64,000 nucleotides of DNA from Saccharomonospora viridis DSM 43017 (GTDB lineage: Bacteria; Actinomycetota; Actinomycetes; Mycobacteriales; Pseudonocardiaceae), in contig NC_013159.1 in NCBI RefSeq assembly GCF_000023865.1, forward strand, positions 832,001 to 896,000. The letters are read 5' to 3'. The notes under the pieces were generated by a model, which was given only the letters and a program-made list of their open reading frames with translations, made no database searches and was not told the DNA's origin. Numbering within the stretch: the stretch's first letter is position 1; the number at the start of each line of letters is the position of its first letter. Both the position numbers and the translations under genes were made by a program. Below, in pieces: positions 26,877 to 35,696 of the stretch.

Positions 26877-27053
26877 ATGCGCGACATCGACCTCGACCCC
26901 GTCCGGCCGGCGACCGCCGACTCGTCACCCTGCGGGCCGGGTGACGCCGTCCCCACCGGGCCCCAGCACCTCACCGGACGTACGACCGTCACATCGTTCG
27001 CGTTCGACGACGACGAGGAGCTGGAACCCACGATCGTGCGTGGTCGCGAATAG
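26877..27053 (+). CDS. Small acidic protein, 58 aa
   Basis: A 58-residue ORF with ATG 26877 six bases behind GAGAGGAG. The product starts MRDIDLDPVRPA, has a single cysteine (Cys19), a Thr/Gly-rich middle and a strongly acidic tail (FAFDDDEELEPTIVRGRE). A long GC-rich hairpin follows the stop by 17 bases, giving a self-contained transcription unit. No membrane span or known family. The overall look (short polar leader-like peptide) could suit a signalling or modified peptide, but no maturation enzyme is adjacent. Function unknown. Confidence 0.55.
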   Translation: MRDIDLDPVRPATADSSPCGPGDAVPTGPQHLTGRTTVTSFAFDDDEELEPTIVRGRE

Positions 27054-27070
27054 AGTTCACGGACATCGCC

Positions 27071-27108
27071 GCCGCGCAGGCCTCACCTCCGGGTGAGACT
27101 TGCGCGGC
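27071..27108 (+). terminator. Strong intrinsic-type hairpin after the 58-aa gene
   Basis: The outer arms GCCGCGCA (27071-27078) and TGCGCGGC (27101-27108) are perfectly paired, and the inner arms CTCACC (27082-27087) and GGTGAG (27092-27097) add six more pairs. The structure starts 17 bases after the 58-aa gene's stop. It is typical of actinobacterial stem-only terminators, without a long T-run. Confidence 0.65.
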
Positions 27109-27177
27109 GACGTGATCCTTTCCGACTTCCTACCGATCTCTCCGCGACGTCTCCGAGGGTTTCACCGTCCCTCGGCG

Positions 27178-27366
27178 TCAGCGTTCCTCCGTCTCCTCAC
27201 CGAGCGGTTCGTCGAACGGCGGGACCGTGTAGTCGTCGTCTGCAGGCGGTTCCGGGTCACGCCATTCCTCAGCCCGGGTCGGACGGTTGGCCTTCATCAT
27301 GCCCTGCAACTCGGCCTTCAGCGCGTCATCCTCGCGGGGGCTGTGGGCGTCACTTTCCCGGTGCAT
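27178..27366 (-). CDS. Small acidic hypothetical protein, 62 aa
   Basis: A 62-residue hydrophilic protein starting at ATG 27366 behind an excellent AAGGAGG ribosome-binding site. Blocks such as REDDALKAELQGMMKANRPTRAEEWRDPEPPADDD look like a conserved family of tiny actinobacterial proteins with no assigned role. It has no membrane segment or cysteine, is mostly charged and probably partly disordered. It is convergent with the 58-aa gene and divergent from the DUF6480 gene. Confidence 0.7.
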   Translation of the reverse strand: MHRESDAHSPREDDALKAELQGMMKANRPTRAEEWRDPEPPADDDYTVPPFDEPLGEETEER

Positions 27367-27519
27367 GTGCGGCCTCCTTACCGTCTGCCGTCGTGCGGAT
27401 GTACCCCTGAACCACTCGGGTGAAACACCGGGTTGACGATCGTCCGACCGGGTATCCCGCGACCATCCGGAGGACGGACGACCACTCGGTCACGTCGAAG
27501 CCGGGAACGGGAGGTGGTC

Positions 27520-27756
27520 ATGAGCGCACAGGGTCCCGACCCTGATCCGCGGACCACACCGGGGCTCGAACCCGGTGGTGGGGTGAGTCCCGGGGACACG
27601 CCTCCGGACTCCTCGCAGACGTTCGCCACAACCCATCGGGAACCGCGACAGACCCGCAAGATGGCCGTGACCTGGGTGATCATCGTCATCGCGACCGTGG
27701 TGCTCGTCGTCGGCTTCTTTCTCGCCTATCTGATCGTCTACCTCGTCAACGCCTAG
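27520..27756 (+). CDS. DUF6480 family single-span membrane protein
   Basis: A 78-residue protein from ATG 27520 (GGGAGG upstream). Its N-terminal 50 residues are proline- and glycine-rich, with the conserved start DPDPRTTPGLEPGGGV and the RQTRK motif. The C-terminus is a single membrane helix (VTWVIIVIATVVLVVGFFLAYLIVYLV). This matches the DUF6480 family. The NDH-2-like gene starts 36 bases later, so they may be co-transcribed. Confidence 0.8.
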   Translation: MSAQGPDPDPRTTPGLEPGGGVSPGDTPPDSSQTFATTHREPRQTRKMAVTWVIIVIATVVLVVGFFLAYLIVYLVNA

Positions 27757-27791
27757 CGCGGGGGGCGAAAACGATCGTTTGGAGGTCCCGT

Positions 27792-29087
27792 ATGCCGAAA
27801 CGCATTCTCATCGCCGGGGGCGGCTATGTCGGCCTCTACACCGCGCTGCAGCTGCAGAAGAACATGCAGCCCGGCGAAGTCGAGGTGACGGTGGTGAACC
27901 CCGAGAACTTCATGGTGTACCGGCCGCTGTTGCCCGAGGTGGCCTCCGGGACACTCGAACCACGGCATGCCGTGGTACCGCTGCGGGCGGTGCTGCGGAA
28001 GTCGCGGTTCGTCTCCGGCACCCTCACCGGACTCGACGTCGAACGGCGTGTGGCCACCGTGCAACCACCCGCGGGGCCGACGCGGGAATTCGAGTACGAC
28101 GAACTCGTACTCGGTCTGGGCGCGACGTCCAAACTGCTGCCCATCCCGGGGCTGGTCGACCACGGCATCGGCTTCAACTCCCTCGCCGAGGCCGCCTACC
28201 TCCGTGATCACGTACTGGGGCAGTTGGAGCTCGCCCATGCCACCAACGATCCCGAACTACGCCGATGCGCCTTGACGTTCGTGTTCGTCGGCGGCGGCTA
28301 CACCGGTGTGGAGGCGATCGCCGAACTGCAGGACATGGCCGTGGACGTGTTGGAGGGCTATCCCGGCCTCGACCCCGCTGAGATGCGGTGGATCCTCATC
28401 GAGGCGATGGACCGCATCCTCGGCACCGTCAGTGACGATCTCGCCGAACTCGCGACCACCGAACTCACCGCGCGAGGTATCGACATCCGTACCGGCACGC
28501 TGTTGGAGTCGGCCGAGAACGGTCGGCTGCAACTGTCCGACGGCACCAAACTGACCACCGACACACTCGTCTGGGTGGCGGGAACACGACCGCAGAGCAT
28601 CCTCGGTGAACTCGGCCTTCCCGTGGACGAACGCGGCAGGGTCGTCGTCGACGACACGTTGCGCGTCAACGGGCACGCCAACATCTGGTCGGCGGGGGAC
28701 TGTGCGGCCGTGCCCGACCTGGTGAAGGGAGGGACCTGTCCGCCCTCCGCCCAGTACGCGGTGCGGCAGGCCCGACAGCTCGGGGACAACCTGTTGCGCA
28801 CGGTCCGCGGCCAAGCCGTGAAGTCGTTCCGCTACCGAAGCCGCGGCGAGTTCGTGACACTCGGTAAGAACAAGGCCGTGGCCGAGGTATTGGGCTGCAA
28901 GATCAACGGTTCGTTGGCGTGGACGTTGCGGCGGGCCTACTACGCCACGCAGATCCCGATGCTGAACCGCACGGTGCGGGTACTGGGTGACTGGCTCATC
29001 GGCATGCCGTTCGGGCACGACGTGGTGGACTTCGGTTCGCGGGAGGAGCCCCGAGGCGCCTTCAGAAGAGCCGCAGGAAAGCGCTGA
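27792..29087 (+). CDS. NAD(P)/FAD-dependent oxidoreductase, NDH-2-like
   Basis: A 431-residue flavoprotein with two Rossmann signatures: IAGGGYVGLYTA at the N-terminus for FAD and FVGGGYTGVEA near residue 172 for NAD(P)H. IWSAGDCAAVPD near residue 297 is the second FAD contact. The architecture is that of type II NADH dehydrogenase and related quinone reductases. The C-terminal amphipathic part (LAWTLRRAYYATQIPMLNRTVRVLGDWLIG) would attach it to the membrane face. It probably feeds electrons to menaquinone without proton pumping. A 21-bp repeat array starts 6 bases after the stop. Confidence 0.88.
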   Translation: MPKRILIAGGGYVGLYTALQLQKNMQPGEVEVTVVNPENFMVYRPLLPEVASGTLEPRHAVVPLRAVLRKSRFVSGTLTGLDVERRVATVQPPAGPTREFEYDELVLGLGATSKLLPIPGLVDHGIGFNSLAEAAYLRDHVLGQLELAHATNDPELRRCALTFVFVGGGYTGVEAIAELQDMAVDVLEGYPGLDPAEMRWILIEAMDRILGTVSDDLAELATTELTARGIDIRTGTLLESAENGRLQLSDGTKLTTDTLVWVAGTRPQSILGELGLPVDERGRVVVDDTLRVNGHANIWSAGDCAAVPDLVKGGTCPPSAQYAVRQARQLGDNLLRTVRGQAVKSFRYRSRGEFVTLGKNKAVAEVLGCKINGSLAWTLRRAYYATQIPMLNRTVRVLGDWLIGMPFGHDVVDFGSREEPRGAFRRAAGKR

Positions 29088-29092
29088 CACCG

Positions 29093-29365
29093 TGTCCGCA
29101 GCCTACGTCGCCGTGTCCGCGGGTTACGTCGCCGTGTCCGCGAACTACGTCGCCGTGTCCGCGAACTACGTCGCCGTGTCCGCGAACTACGTCGCCGTGT
29201 CCGCAGATCATGCCGGTGTCTTCGCAGATCGTGGTGCTAGGCCAGTTCCCCTGTCGAATGTCGAACCCGCTGTCGAACAGTGCTCCCCCTCTCGCTGCGG
29301 ACACGGCTACCCGGGCTGCGGACACGGCTACGCAGACTGCGGACACGGCTACCCAATGCGAGCGT
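29093..29365. repeat. Two opposed 21-bp tandem repeat arrays after the NDH-2-like gene
   Basis: TGTCCGC occurs at 29093, 29114, 29135, 29156, 29177 and 29198 at an exact 21-bp period, with a disturbed copy near 29217. Three middle units (tails GAACTACGTCGCCG) are identical, a sign of recent expansion. From 29296 the complementary octamer TGCGGACA appears at 29296, 29317 and 29338, again every 21 bp. The second array is therefore inverted relative to the first, with about 80 unrelated bases between. RNA across the region could fold into a long interrupted duplex. The whole 311-base gap (29088-29398) before the ATP-grasp gene holds nothing else I can support. Confidence 0.92.
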
Positions 29366-29398
29366 TTACGTGACCTCCGTCAGGAAACCCCCATTAGT

Positions 29399-30667
29399 GT
29401 GAAGAACATCTTCGTGCTCGCCCTGAACGAAGGGAATCTGCGCACGCTGCACGCCGTGCCCAAAGCCGAGGATTACCGGTTCCACCAGCTGCTCGCCGTC
29501 GACGACATCCAGTTCGGCCAGGTCGACATCGGTCGACTGTTCGACGCCGCGGTGTCCCAGCTGGATGAATTCCCCGGCCCGATCGACGCGATCGTGTCCT
29601 ACTGGGATTTCCCGTCCTCCGTACTGCACGTGCTGTTGTGCGAGCATTACGGCCTTCCCGGGCCGTCCTTGGAGTCGGTGGTGAAGTGCGAACACAAGTA
29701 CTGGTCCCGGCTGGAACAACGGGAGTCGATCGACGAGTACCCGCTTTTCGGCATCGTCGATCTGCGCGAGCGACGACCGACCCCGCCCGAAGGCATGCGT
29801 TATCCGATGTGGCTGAAGCCGGTGAAGTCGTACTCGTCGAATCTGGCGTTCTTGGCCCGGGACGAAGCCGAGTTCGAGGACGCGGTGCGTCGTATCCGTG
29901 CGGGGGTCGGACGTATCGGTAAGGCGTTCGACGCGGTCCTGCGACTCCTCGACCTGCCCGCTGCGATCAGGGAGGTGGGCGGGCAGGCGTGTCTTGCGGA
30001 GGAGGCGTTGTCCGGCGAGCAGTGCGCCACCGAGGGATACGTGCACAACGGCGACGTCGTGGTGTACGGCGTGCTCGACTCGATCGACTACCCCGAGAGC
30101 CCGTCGTTCCTCCGACACCAGTATCCGTCGCAGCTACCGGAAGCGGTACAGCAGAGGCTGCGGGACGTCTCGCGCCGGGTGATCACGCGGGTCGGTTTGG
30201 ACGAGTCGACGTTCTCCATCGAGTTCTTCTACGACCCCCGGTCCGGCGGCGTCACCCTGTTGGAGATCAATCCGCGGCATTCGCAGTCGCACGCCGAGTT
30301 GTTCGAGTTCGTCGACGGCTGCCCCAACCACTACGCGATGGTGCAGCTGGGGCTCGGGCGCGCTCCCGAACTCCCCTCCGGGGAGGGGCCGTACGACATC
30401 GCGGCCAAGTGGTACCACCGCCGGTTCTCCGATGCGCTGGTGTCCTCGGTACCGGGCCCGGAGGACATCGAACGCCTGCGGGGTGAGCTCGACGGCGTCG
30501 AGGTCGATGTGATCGCGCAAGAGGGTCGGTGGTTGTCCGAGTTGCCGAGCCAGGACAGCTACAGCTACGAGCTCGCCCACGTGTTCGTCGGCGCTCGGGA
30601 TGAGCGGGAACTGGTGGACAAGTACGCGCGCTGTGTCGAAGGCCTGCCCTTCGAGTTCGCCGCCTGA
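29399..30667 (+). CDS. ATP-grasp enzyme, substrate unknown
   Basis: A 422-residue ATP-grasp protein. The likely start is GTG 29399 (VKNIFVLALNEGN), because the open frame before it runs through the repeat array. Features are an N-terminal Rossmann-like preATP-grasp part, the YPMWLKPVKSYSSNLAFL lysine-bearing nucleotide-binding strand, and the metal-binding end FSIEFFYD ... VTLLEINPRHSQS. Such enzymes join a carboxylate to an amine through an acyl phosphate. A CocE-type hydrolase gene follows 19 bases later. The pair probably acts on one metabolite; whether it makes an amide, ester or dipeptide cannot be read from sequence. Confidence 0.85.
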   Translation: MKNIFVLALNEGNLRTLHAVPKAEDYRFHQLLAVDDIQFGQVDIGRLFDAAVSQLDEFPGPIDAIVSYWDFPSSVLHVLLCEHYGLPGPSLESVVKCEHKYWSRLEQRESIDEYPLFGIVDLRERRPTPPEGMRYPMWLKPVKSYSSNLAFLARDEAEFEDAVRRIRAGVGRIGKAFDAVLRLLDLPAAIREVGGQACLAEEALSGEQCATEGYVHNGDVVVYGVLDSIDYPESPSFLRHQYPSQLPEAVQQRLRDVSRRVITRVGLDESTFSIEFFYDPRSGGVTLLEINPRHSQSHAELFEFVDGCPNHYAMVQLGLGRAPELPSGEGPYDIAAKWYHRRFSDALVSSVPGPEDIERLRGELDGVEVDVIAQEGRWLSELPSQDSYSYELAHVFVGARDERELVDKYARCVEGLPFEFAA

Positions 30668-30686
30668 GGAGAGGGTGGAGGTAGGA

Positions 30687-32708
30687 GTGCTCCACGAGGT
30701 CGATTCGCTGCCCCATGACGTCGCCGTGGACGAGCACGTCTGGATCACCGTGTCGGACGGCACCCGGCTGGCCGCCAAGATCTGGCGTCCGGTGGATTCA
30801 GGCCGGACACCCGTGCCCGGCCTGTTGGAGTACATCCCGTACCGCAAACGGGACCTCACGGCGATCCGGGATTCGATCCACCATCCGTATCTGGCGGGGC
30901 ACGGCTACGCGTGTGTGCGTGTGGACATCCGGGGGACGGGTGAGTCGGAAGGCGTGCTCACCGACGAGTACCTGGAGCAGGAGCAGCGGGACGCCGAGGA
31001 CGTGCTCGCGTGGTTGGCGGAGCAGCCGTGGTGCACGGGTGAGCTCGGCATGTTCGGCATCTCGTGGGGTGCGTTCGCCGCGTTGCAGGTGGCGGCGCGG
31101 AGACCACCGAATCTGCGGGCCATCGCCATCTCGTCGTTCACCGACGATCGGTACGCCGACGATTTCCATTACATGGGCGGTTGCATGTTGTCGGACAACC
31201 TCGCCGAGTCCGGGACGATGTTGGCCTACAGCACCCTGCCACCGGATCCGGCGTTGGTGGGGGAGCGGTGGCGGGAGATGTGGCGCGAACGCGTCGACGC
31301 CAGCGGGCCGTGGATGGAGACGTGGTTGCATCATCAACGCCGGGACCGCTACTGGGCCCACGCGTCGGTCAAGGAGAACTACGCCGATGTGCGGTGTCCC
31401 GTGCTGGCCACGAGTGGCTGGGCCGACGGGTATTCGAACGCGGTGGTGCGGCTGTTGACCAATTTGGACGTACCGCGCAAGGGGCTGATCGGCCCGTGGT
31501 CGCACAAGTACCCGCACCTCGGCGTACCCGGCCCCGCGATCGGTTACCTGCAGGAACTGGTGCGTTGGTGGGATCACTGGCTCAAGGGGGCGGACAACGG
31601 TGTCCTCGACGGGCCCATGCTGGTCACCTGGATGCAGGACAGCGTGCCGCCGTCGACGTCCTATCACGAGCGGCCCGGGCGCTGGGTGGGGGAGCCGGGC
31701 TGGCCTTCGCCGCATGTGCGCAACGTCGAGTTCCCGCTGGCGCGGCATCGCATCGCCGGTGAGGGTGACGAGGTCCGGGTCGAGAGGCTGACCGTGCAGT
31801 CGCCGCTGTCGGTGGGTCGGTTCGCGGGCAAATGGGCGTCGTACAACGCCCCACCCGATCTGCCGTACGACCAGCGGGAGGAGGACGGCGGCTCCCTGGT
31901 GTTCGAGACGGAACCGTTGGAGCAGGACGTCGAGATCCTCGGCGCGCCCACGGTGACGTTGGACATCGCCGCCGACAGACCGGTGGCCATGGTGGCGGTG
32001 CGGTTGTCGGACGTCCTCCCGGACGGCAAGGCCACCCGGGTGACGTACGGGTTGTTCAACCTCACCCATCGTGACGGGCACGAGAATCCACGTCCCCTGA
32101 CGCCCGGACGGCGATGTCGGGTGAACGTGGATTGCAATGCCATGGCGCAGCGTTTCCTCGCGGGACACCGCATCCGGTTGTCCGTGTCGTCGTCGTACTG
32201 GCCGTTGGCGTGGCCACCGCCGGAGCCGGTGCAGTTGTCCGTGTGGACGGGGTCGAGTTCGGTGACGCTCCCGATCCGTAAGGCCGAGGTCGAGGAACCG
32301 GTTCCCCGTTTCGGGGAGCCCGAGGGCGCTACTCCGTTGCGCACGAGGCGGGCGCGTCCGACGAGGTACGGCTGGACCGTCTCCCGGGACATGGTGGGTT
32401 ACGAGGCGAAATTGGACATCGTGAAGGACTCCGGGACCCTCGTGTTCGAGGACCATGGCCTCGAGGTCACCAGGTCGGCGTACGAGCGGTACGTCTCGGT
32501 GGCCGACGACTTCGAGACCGTGAGTGGCATGACGGAGTGGACCATCGGGTTCGCGAGGGGGGATTGGGAGGCCACCACGGTGACGCACCAGGAGTTGTCG
32601 TGTACGCGTACGGAGTTCCGATTGCACGCCAGGCTCGACGCCTACGAGGGCACCAAACGGATCATGTCCCGCAACTGGGAAAGCGTCGTCCCCCGCGACT
32701 GTGTCTGA
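30687..32708 (+). CDS. CocE/NonD-family hydrolase (peptidase S15-like)
   Basis: A 673-residue alpha/beta hydrolase. The nucleophile elbow is GISWGAF (serine near residue 120), and the oxyanion region YIPYRKRDLTAIRDS is typical of the S15/CocE family. The C-terminal 200 residues form the X-Pro dipeptidyl-peptidase jelly-roll domain (DVLPDGKATRVTYGLFNL). The start GTG 30687 has GGAGG five bases upstream. It follows the ATP-grasp gene in the same operon. The family cleaves amides or esters such as cocaine or X-Pro peptides. There is no signal peptide, so it is cytosolic. The physiological substrate is unknown. Confidence 0.88.
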   Translation: MLHEVDSLPHDVAVDEHVWITVSDGTRLAAKIWRPVDSGRTPVPGLLEYIPYRKRDLTAIRDSIHHPYLAGHGYACVRVDIRGTGESEGVLTDEYLEQEQRDAEDVLAWLAEQPWCTGELGMFGISWGAFAALQVAARRPPNLRAIAISSFTDDRYADDFHYMGGCMLSDNLAESGTMLAYSTLPPDPALVGERWREMWRERVDASGPWMETWLHHQRRDRYWAHASVKENYADVRCPVLATSGWADGYSNAVVRLLTNLDVPRKGLIGPWSHKYPHLGVPGPAIGYLQELVRWWDHWLKGADNGVLDGPMLVTWMQDSVPPSTSYHERPGRWVGEPGWPSPHVRNVEFPLARHRIAGEGDEVRVERLTVQSPLSVGRFAGKWASYNAPPDLPYDQREEDGGSLVFETEPLEQDVEILGAPTVTLDIAADRPVAMVAVRLSDVLPDGKATRVTYGLFNLTHRDGHENPRPLTPGRRCRVNVDCNAMAQRFLAGHRIRLSVSSSYWPLAWPPPEPVQLSVWTGSSSVTLPIRKAEVEEPVPRFGEPEGATPLRTRRARPTRYGWTVSRDMVGYEAKLDIVKDSGTLVFEDHGLEVTRSAYERYVSVADDFETVSGMTEWTIGFARGDWEATTVTHQELSCTRTEFRLHARLDAYEGTKRIMSRNWESVVPRDCV

Positions 32709-32734
32709 TGCACCTGCCTGCCTCGACCGACCTG

Positions 32735-32763
32735 ATCCGCCTCAGCCGGCCCAGCCGAGGCGG
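32735..32763. terminator. Bidirectional hairpin between CocE-type and greA-like genes
   Basis: TCCGCCTC (32735-32742) pairs with GAGGCGGA (32756-32763) across a 13-base GC-rich loop, in the 75-base gap between two convergent stops. It is well placed to end both transcripts. Confidence 0.55.
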
Positions 32764-32783
32764 AGCCGTCCGAGGGGGCCGGT

Positions 32784-33248
32784 TCACCGGGGTGGGGTGA
32801 GCTTCACGATCTCCGCCGTGACCTCGCCTTTGGGGGTGCGGTAGGTGACCGTGTCACCCTCCTGATGACCCGCGAGGGCCTGGCCGAGCGGACTGTCGGC
32901 CGTCAACGTCGAGGTGTCGTCCTCATCGGCCTCGGCGGCGACACCGACCACGACCATGTCCTCGACACTGCCGTCGTCGAAGCGGAGCGTGACCTTGGTA
33001 CCGGAGGGGAGACCACCTTCGGACTCGGTCGAGATCTGCCCGTGCAGTAGGTCGACGACCTCGTTGATGCGCCGGTCCAGTCGCGAGACCACTTCGGAAC
33101 GTTCGACCAGATCGGCCTGGTCGGCGCTGTCGCCGAGGGGGTCCTCACCGAGCCGGGGCAGCAATTCGGCCCGTTGTTTGCGCAACTGTTCGAGTTCGCG
33201 TTCCAAACGCGAGCGGGTGGCCGGGCTCAGTCCTGGGGTCGACGTCAT
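32784..33248 (-). CDS. GreA/GreB-family transcription factor
   Basis: A 154-residue protein with an N-terminal coiled-coil (ATRSRLERELEQLRKQRAELLPRL ... VVSRLDRRINEVVDLL) and the C-terminal Gre FKBP-like domain (DSPLGQALAGHQEGDTVTYRTPKGEVTAEIVKL). The coil tip reads GDSADQADL instead of GDLRENAEY, but keeps acidic residues that could enter the RNA polymerase secondary channel. It may therefore be a GreA paralogue with altered transcript-cleavage activity rather than the housekeeping GreA. It is monocistronic. Confidence 0.85.
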   Translation of the reverse strand: MTSTPGLSPATRSRLERELEQLRKQRAELLPRLGEDPLGDSADQADLVERSEVVSRLDRRINEVVDLLHGQISTESEGGLPSGTKVTLRFDDGSVEDMVVVGVAAEADEDDTSTLTADSPLGQALAGHQEGDTVTYRTPKGEVTAEIVKLTPPR

Positions 33249-33312
33249 TGCCCCATTGTCGGCCTATCGAGCCCGGCCCGCCATGCGCCGCGCTGGTGAT
33301 CCGGCTACAGGG

Positions 33313-35640
33313 TCAGATCCCGTAACCGGCCTTACGCAACGCCTCGGCCATGGCCCCACCGGCCGGAGGTTTACGGTTGTCGCGTTTGCGGGCGCCCTGT
33401 TTGCCCTGGCCCTGCTTGCCGGGGTGCCGCTGCCCGTCGCCCTGTCGCCCGGAACGGCGACCCTCTCCCGAGGATCGGGGATCGTCGTCGAGACGCAGCG
33501 TGAGCGAGATGCGTTTCCGCGGCACGTCCACGTCCAGCACCTTGACCGTCACCACGTCGCCGGGTTTGACGACGTCCCGGGGGTCGGAGACGTACCGATG
33601 CGACATGGCGGAGACGTGCACGAGGCCGTCTTGGTGGACACCGATGTCGACGAAAGCACCGAACGCCGCGACGTTGGTCACCACTCCCTCCAGGCGCATG
33701 CCCGGCTTGAGGTCCTCCAGGGTGTCCACGCCCTCGGCGAAGGTGGCCGTCTTGAACTCGGGACGGGGGTCACGGCCGGGTTTCTCCAGTTCGGCGAGGA
33801 TGTCGGTGACCGTGGGCAGGCCGAACTTCTCGTCCGTGAACTTCTCGGGCCGCAGCGAACGCAGGGTGCGGGAGTCACCGATGAGCTCGCGGATGCCGAC
33901 CTTCGTCTCGTCGAGGATGCGCCGCACCACGGGGTAGGACTCGGGGTGCACGGCGGAGGCGTCCAACGGGTCGTCCCCGTCTGGGATGCGCAAGAAGCCC
34001 GCACACTGTTCGAAGGCCTTCGGCCCGAGCCGCGGCACGTCCCGGAGGGCGGCGCGGGTACGGAAGGGACCGTTGGCGTCGCGGTGGGCGACGATGTTCT
34101 CCGCCAGGCTCGTCCCGATACCCGACACCCGGGCGAGCAGAGGCGCGGAGGCGGTGTTGAGGTCGACGCCGACGGCGTTCACACAGTCCTCCACGACGGC
34201 GTCCAGCGAGCGGGACAATTTCGACTCGGCCACGTCGTGCTGATACTGGCCGACGCCGATCGACTTGGGGTCGATCTTGACGAGTTCGGCGAGGGGGTCC
34301 TGCAGACGTCGGGCGATCGACACCGCTCCCCGCAACGACACGTCGAGGTCGGGTAGTTCCTGCGCCGCGTACGCCGACGCGGAGTACACCGACGCGCCCG
34401 CCTCCGACACCATGACCTTGGTGAGCCCCAGGTCGGGATGCCGTTTGACGAGCTCGCCCGCGAGTTTGTCGGTCTCCCGGGACGCGGTTCCGTTGCCGAT
34501 GGCGATCAGTTCGACCCGGTGTTGCCGGGCCAGGCGTTCCAGCGTGGCCAACGCCTCGTCCCACCGGTCCTGCGGTTTGTGCGGGTAGATGGTGTCGGTG
34601 GCGACGACCTTGCCGGTGCCGTCCACGACGGCCACCTTCACCCCGGTGCGGTAACCGGGGTCGAGGCCCATGGTCGGCCGGGAGCCGGCGGGTGCGGCCA
34701 ACAGCAGGTCACGCAGGTTGGCCGCGAACACCCGCACGGCCTCGTCCTCGGCGAACTGCCGCAGTCGCATCCGCAGGTCGATGCCCAGGTGCAGCAGGAT
34801 CTTGGTGCGCCAGGCCCAACGCACGGTGTCGCGCAACCATTTGTCGGCGGGCCTGCCCGCGTCGGTGATGCCGTATCGCTCGGCGATGCGCGCCTCGTAG
34901 TGGTCGGCCTCGCCCCCCGGTTCGGTCGGTTCGGTGGTGAGGTCGAGGATCTCCTCCTTCTCCCCACGGAACAGGGCGAGGATGCGGTGGGACGGCAGTT
35001 TCGCGAGCGGTTCGGCGAAGTCGAAGTAGTCGGCGAACTTGGCGCCCTCGGTCTCCTTGCCCTCTCGCACTTTCGAGGTCAGCCAACCCTGGGACCACAT
35101 CGTCTCCCGCAGTTCGCCGATGAGGTCGGCGTCCTCGGCGAAACGCTCCACGAGGATGGCGCGGGCCCCGGCGAGAGCGGCGTCGGCGTCGGCGACGCCG
35201 GCATCGGGGTCCACGAACGCCTCCGCGGCGGCCGTGGGGTCCTGGGTGGGGTCGGACAGCAGGCTGTCGGCCAGCGGTTCGAGGCCGGCTTCGCGGGCGA
35301 TCTGGGCCTTGGTGCGACGTTTCGGCTTGTAGGGCAGATAGATGTCTTCCAGGCGCGCTTTCTCCTCGGCGGCCATGATCTGGGCCTCGAGCTCCTCGGT
35401 GAGCTTGCCCTGGGATCGGATGGACTCGAGGATCACGGTGCGCCGTTCCTCGAGTTCGCGTAAGTACCGCAGGCGGTCCTCGAGCGTGCGCAACTGGGTG
35501 TCGTCGAGGCCCCCGGTCACCTCCTTGCGGTAGCGCGCGATGAAGGGCACCGTCGAACCGTCGTCCAGCAGGGCCACGGCGGCGCGGACCTGTTCGGGGC
35601 GGACACCTAGTTCGTCGGCGATCTTGTCATGAAGGGACAT
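33313..35640 (-). CDS. tex: Tex-family RNA-binding protein
   Basis: A 775-residue Tex protein with the domains in order: N-terminal helical Tex domain ([16 protein letters not shown]), a YqgF-like RNase H fold around residues 325-425 ([18 protein letters not shown]), helix-hairpin-helix repeats near residues 500-560 ([20 protein letters not shown]), and an S1 RNA-binding domain near residues 640-710 ([31 protein letters not shown]). The tail is basic and glycine-rich. Tex is a conserved transcription-associated nucleic-acid-binding factor. ATG 35640 is preferred; GTG 35652 is in frame four codons upstream. It is divergent from ilvD. Confidence 0.94.
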   Translation of the reverse strand: MSLHDKIADELGVRPEQVRAAVALLDDGSTVPFIARYRKEVTGGLDDTQLRTLEDRLRYLRELEERRTVILESIRSQGKLTEELEAQIMAAEEKARLEDIYLPYKPKRRTKAQIAREAGLEPLADSLLSDPTQDPTAAAEAFVDPDAGVADADAALAGARAILVERFAEDADLIGELRETMWSQGWLTSKVREGKETEGAKFADYFDFAEPLAKLPSHRILALFRGEKEEILDLTTEPTEPGGEADHYEARIAERYGITDAGRPADKWLRDTVRWAWRTKILLHLGIDLRMRLRQFAEDEAVRVFAANLRDLLLAAPAGSRPTMGLDPGYRTGVKVAVVDGTGKVVATDTIYPHKPQDRWDEALATLERLARQHRVELIAIGNGTASRETDKLAGELVKRHPDLGLTKVMVSEAGASVYSASAYAAQELPDLDVSLRGAVSIARRLQDPLAELVKIDPKSIGVGQYQHDVAESKLSRSLDAVVEDCVNAVGVDLNTASAPLLARVSGIGTSLAENIVAHRDANGPFRTRAALRDVPRLGPKAFEQCAGFLRIPDGDDPLDASAVHPESYPVVRRILDETKVGIRELIGDSRTLRSLRPEKFTDEKFGLPTVTDILAELEKPGRDPRPEFKTATFAEGVDTLEDLKPGMRLEGVVTNVAAFGAFVDIGVHQDGLVHVSAMSHRYVSDPRDVVKPGDVVTVKVLDVDVPRKRISLTLRLDDDPRSSGEGRRSGRQGDGQRHPGKQGQGKQGARKRDNRKPPAGGAMAEALRKAGYGI

Positions 35641-35696
35641 CCTGTCAGCCACGACACGAAATTGTGCCTGCCGCCCCTCGCACCCATGATGGCCCT

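Noticed and set aside
29093-29365. CRISPR array
   Set aside because: Units are 21 bp with no alternation of constant repeat and unique spacer, the whole unit is repeated, and no cas genes are present.
28987-29373. A repetitive protein (VSANYVA-like heptads) translated from the repeat array
   Set aside because: The 21-bp period keeps frames open by arithmetic. The frame has no ribosome-binding site, differs between arrays, and is closed by TAG in the parC array.
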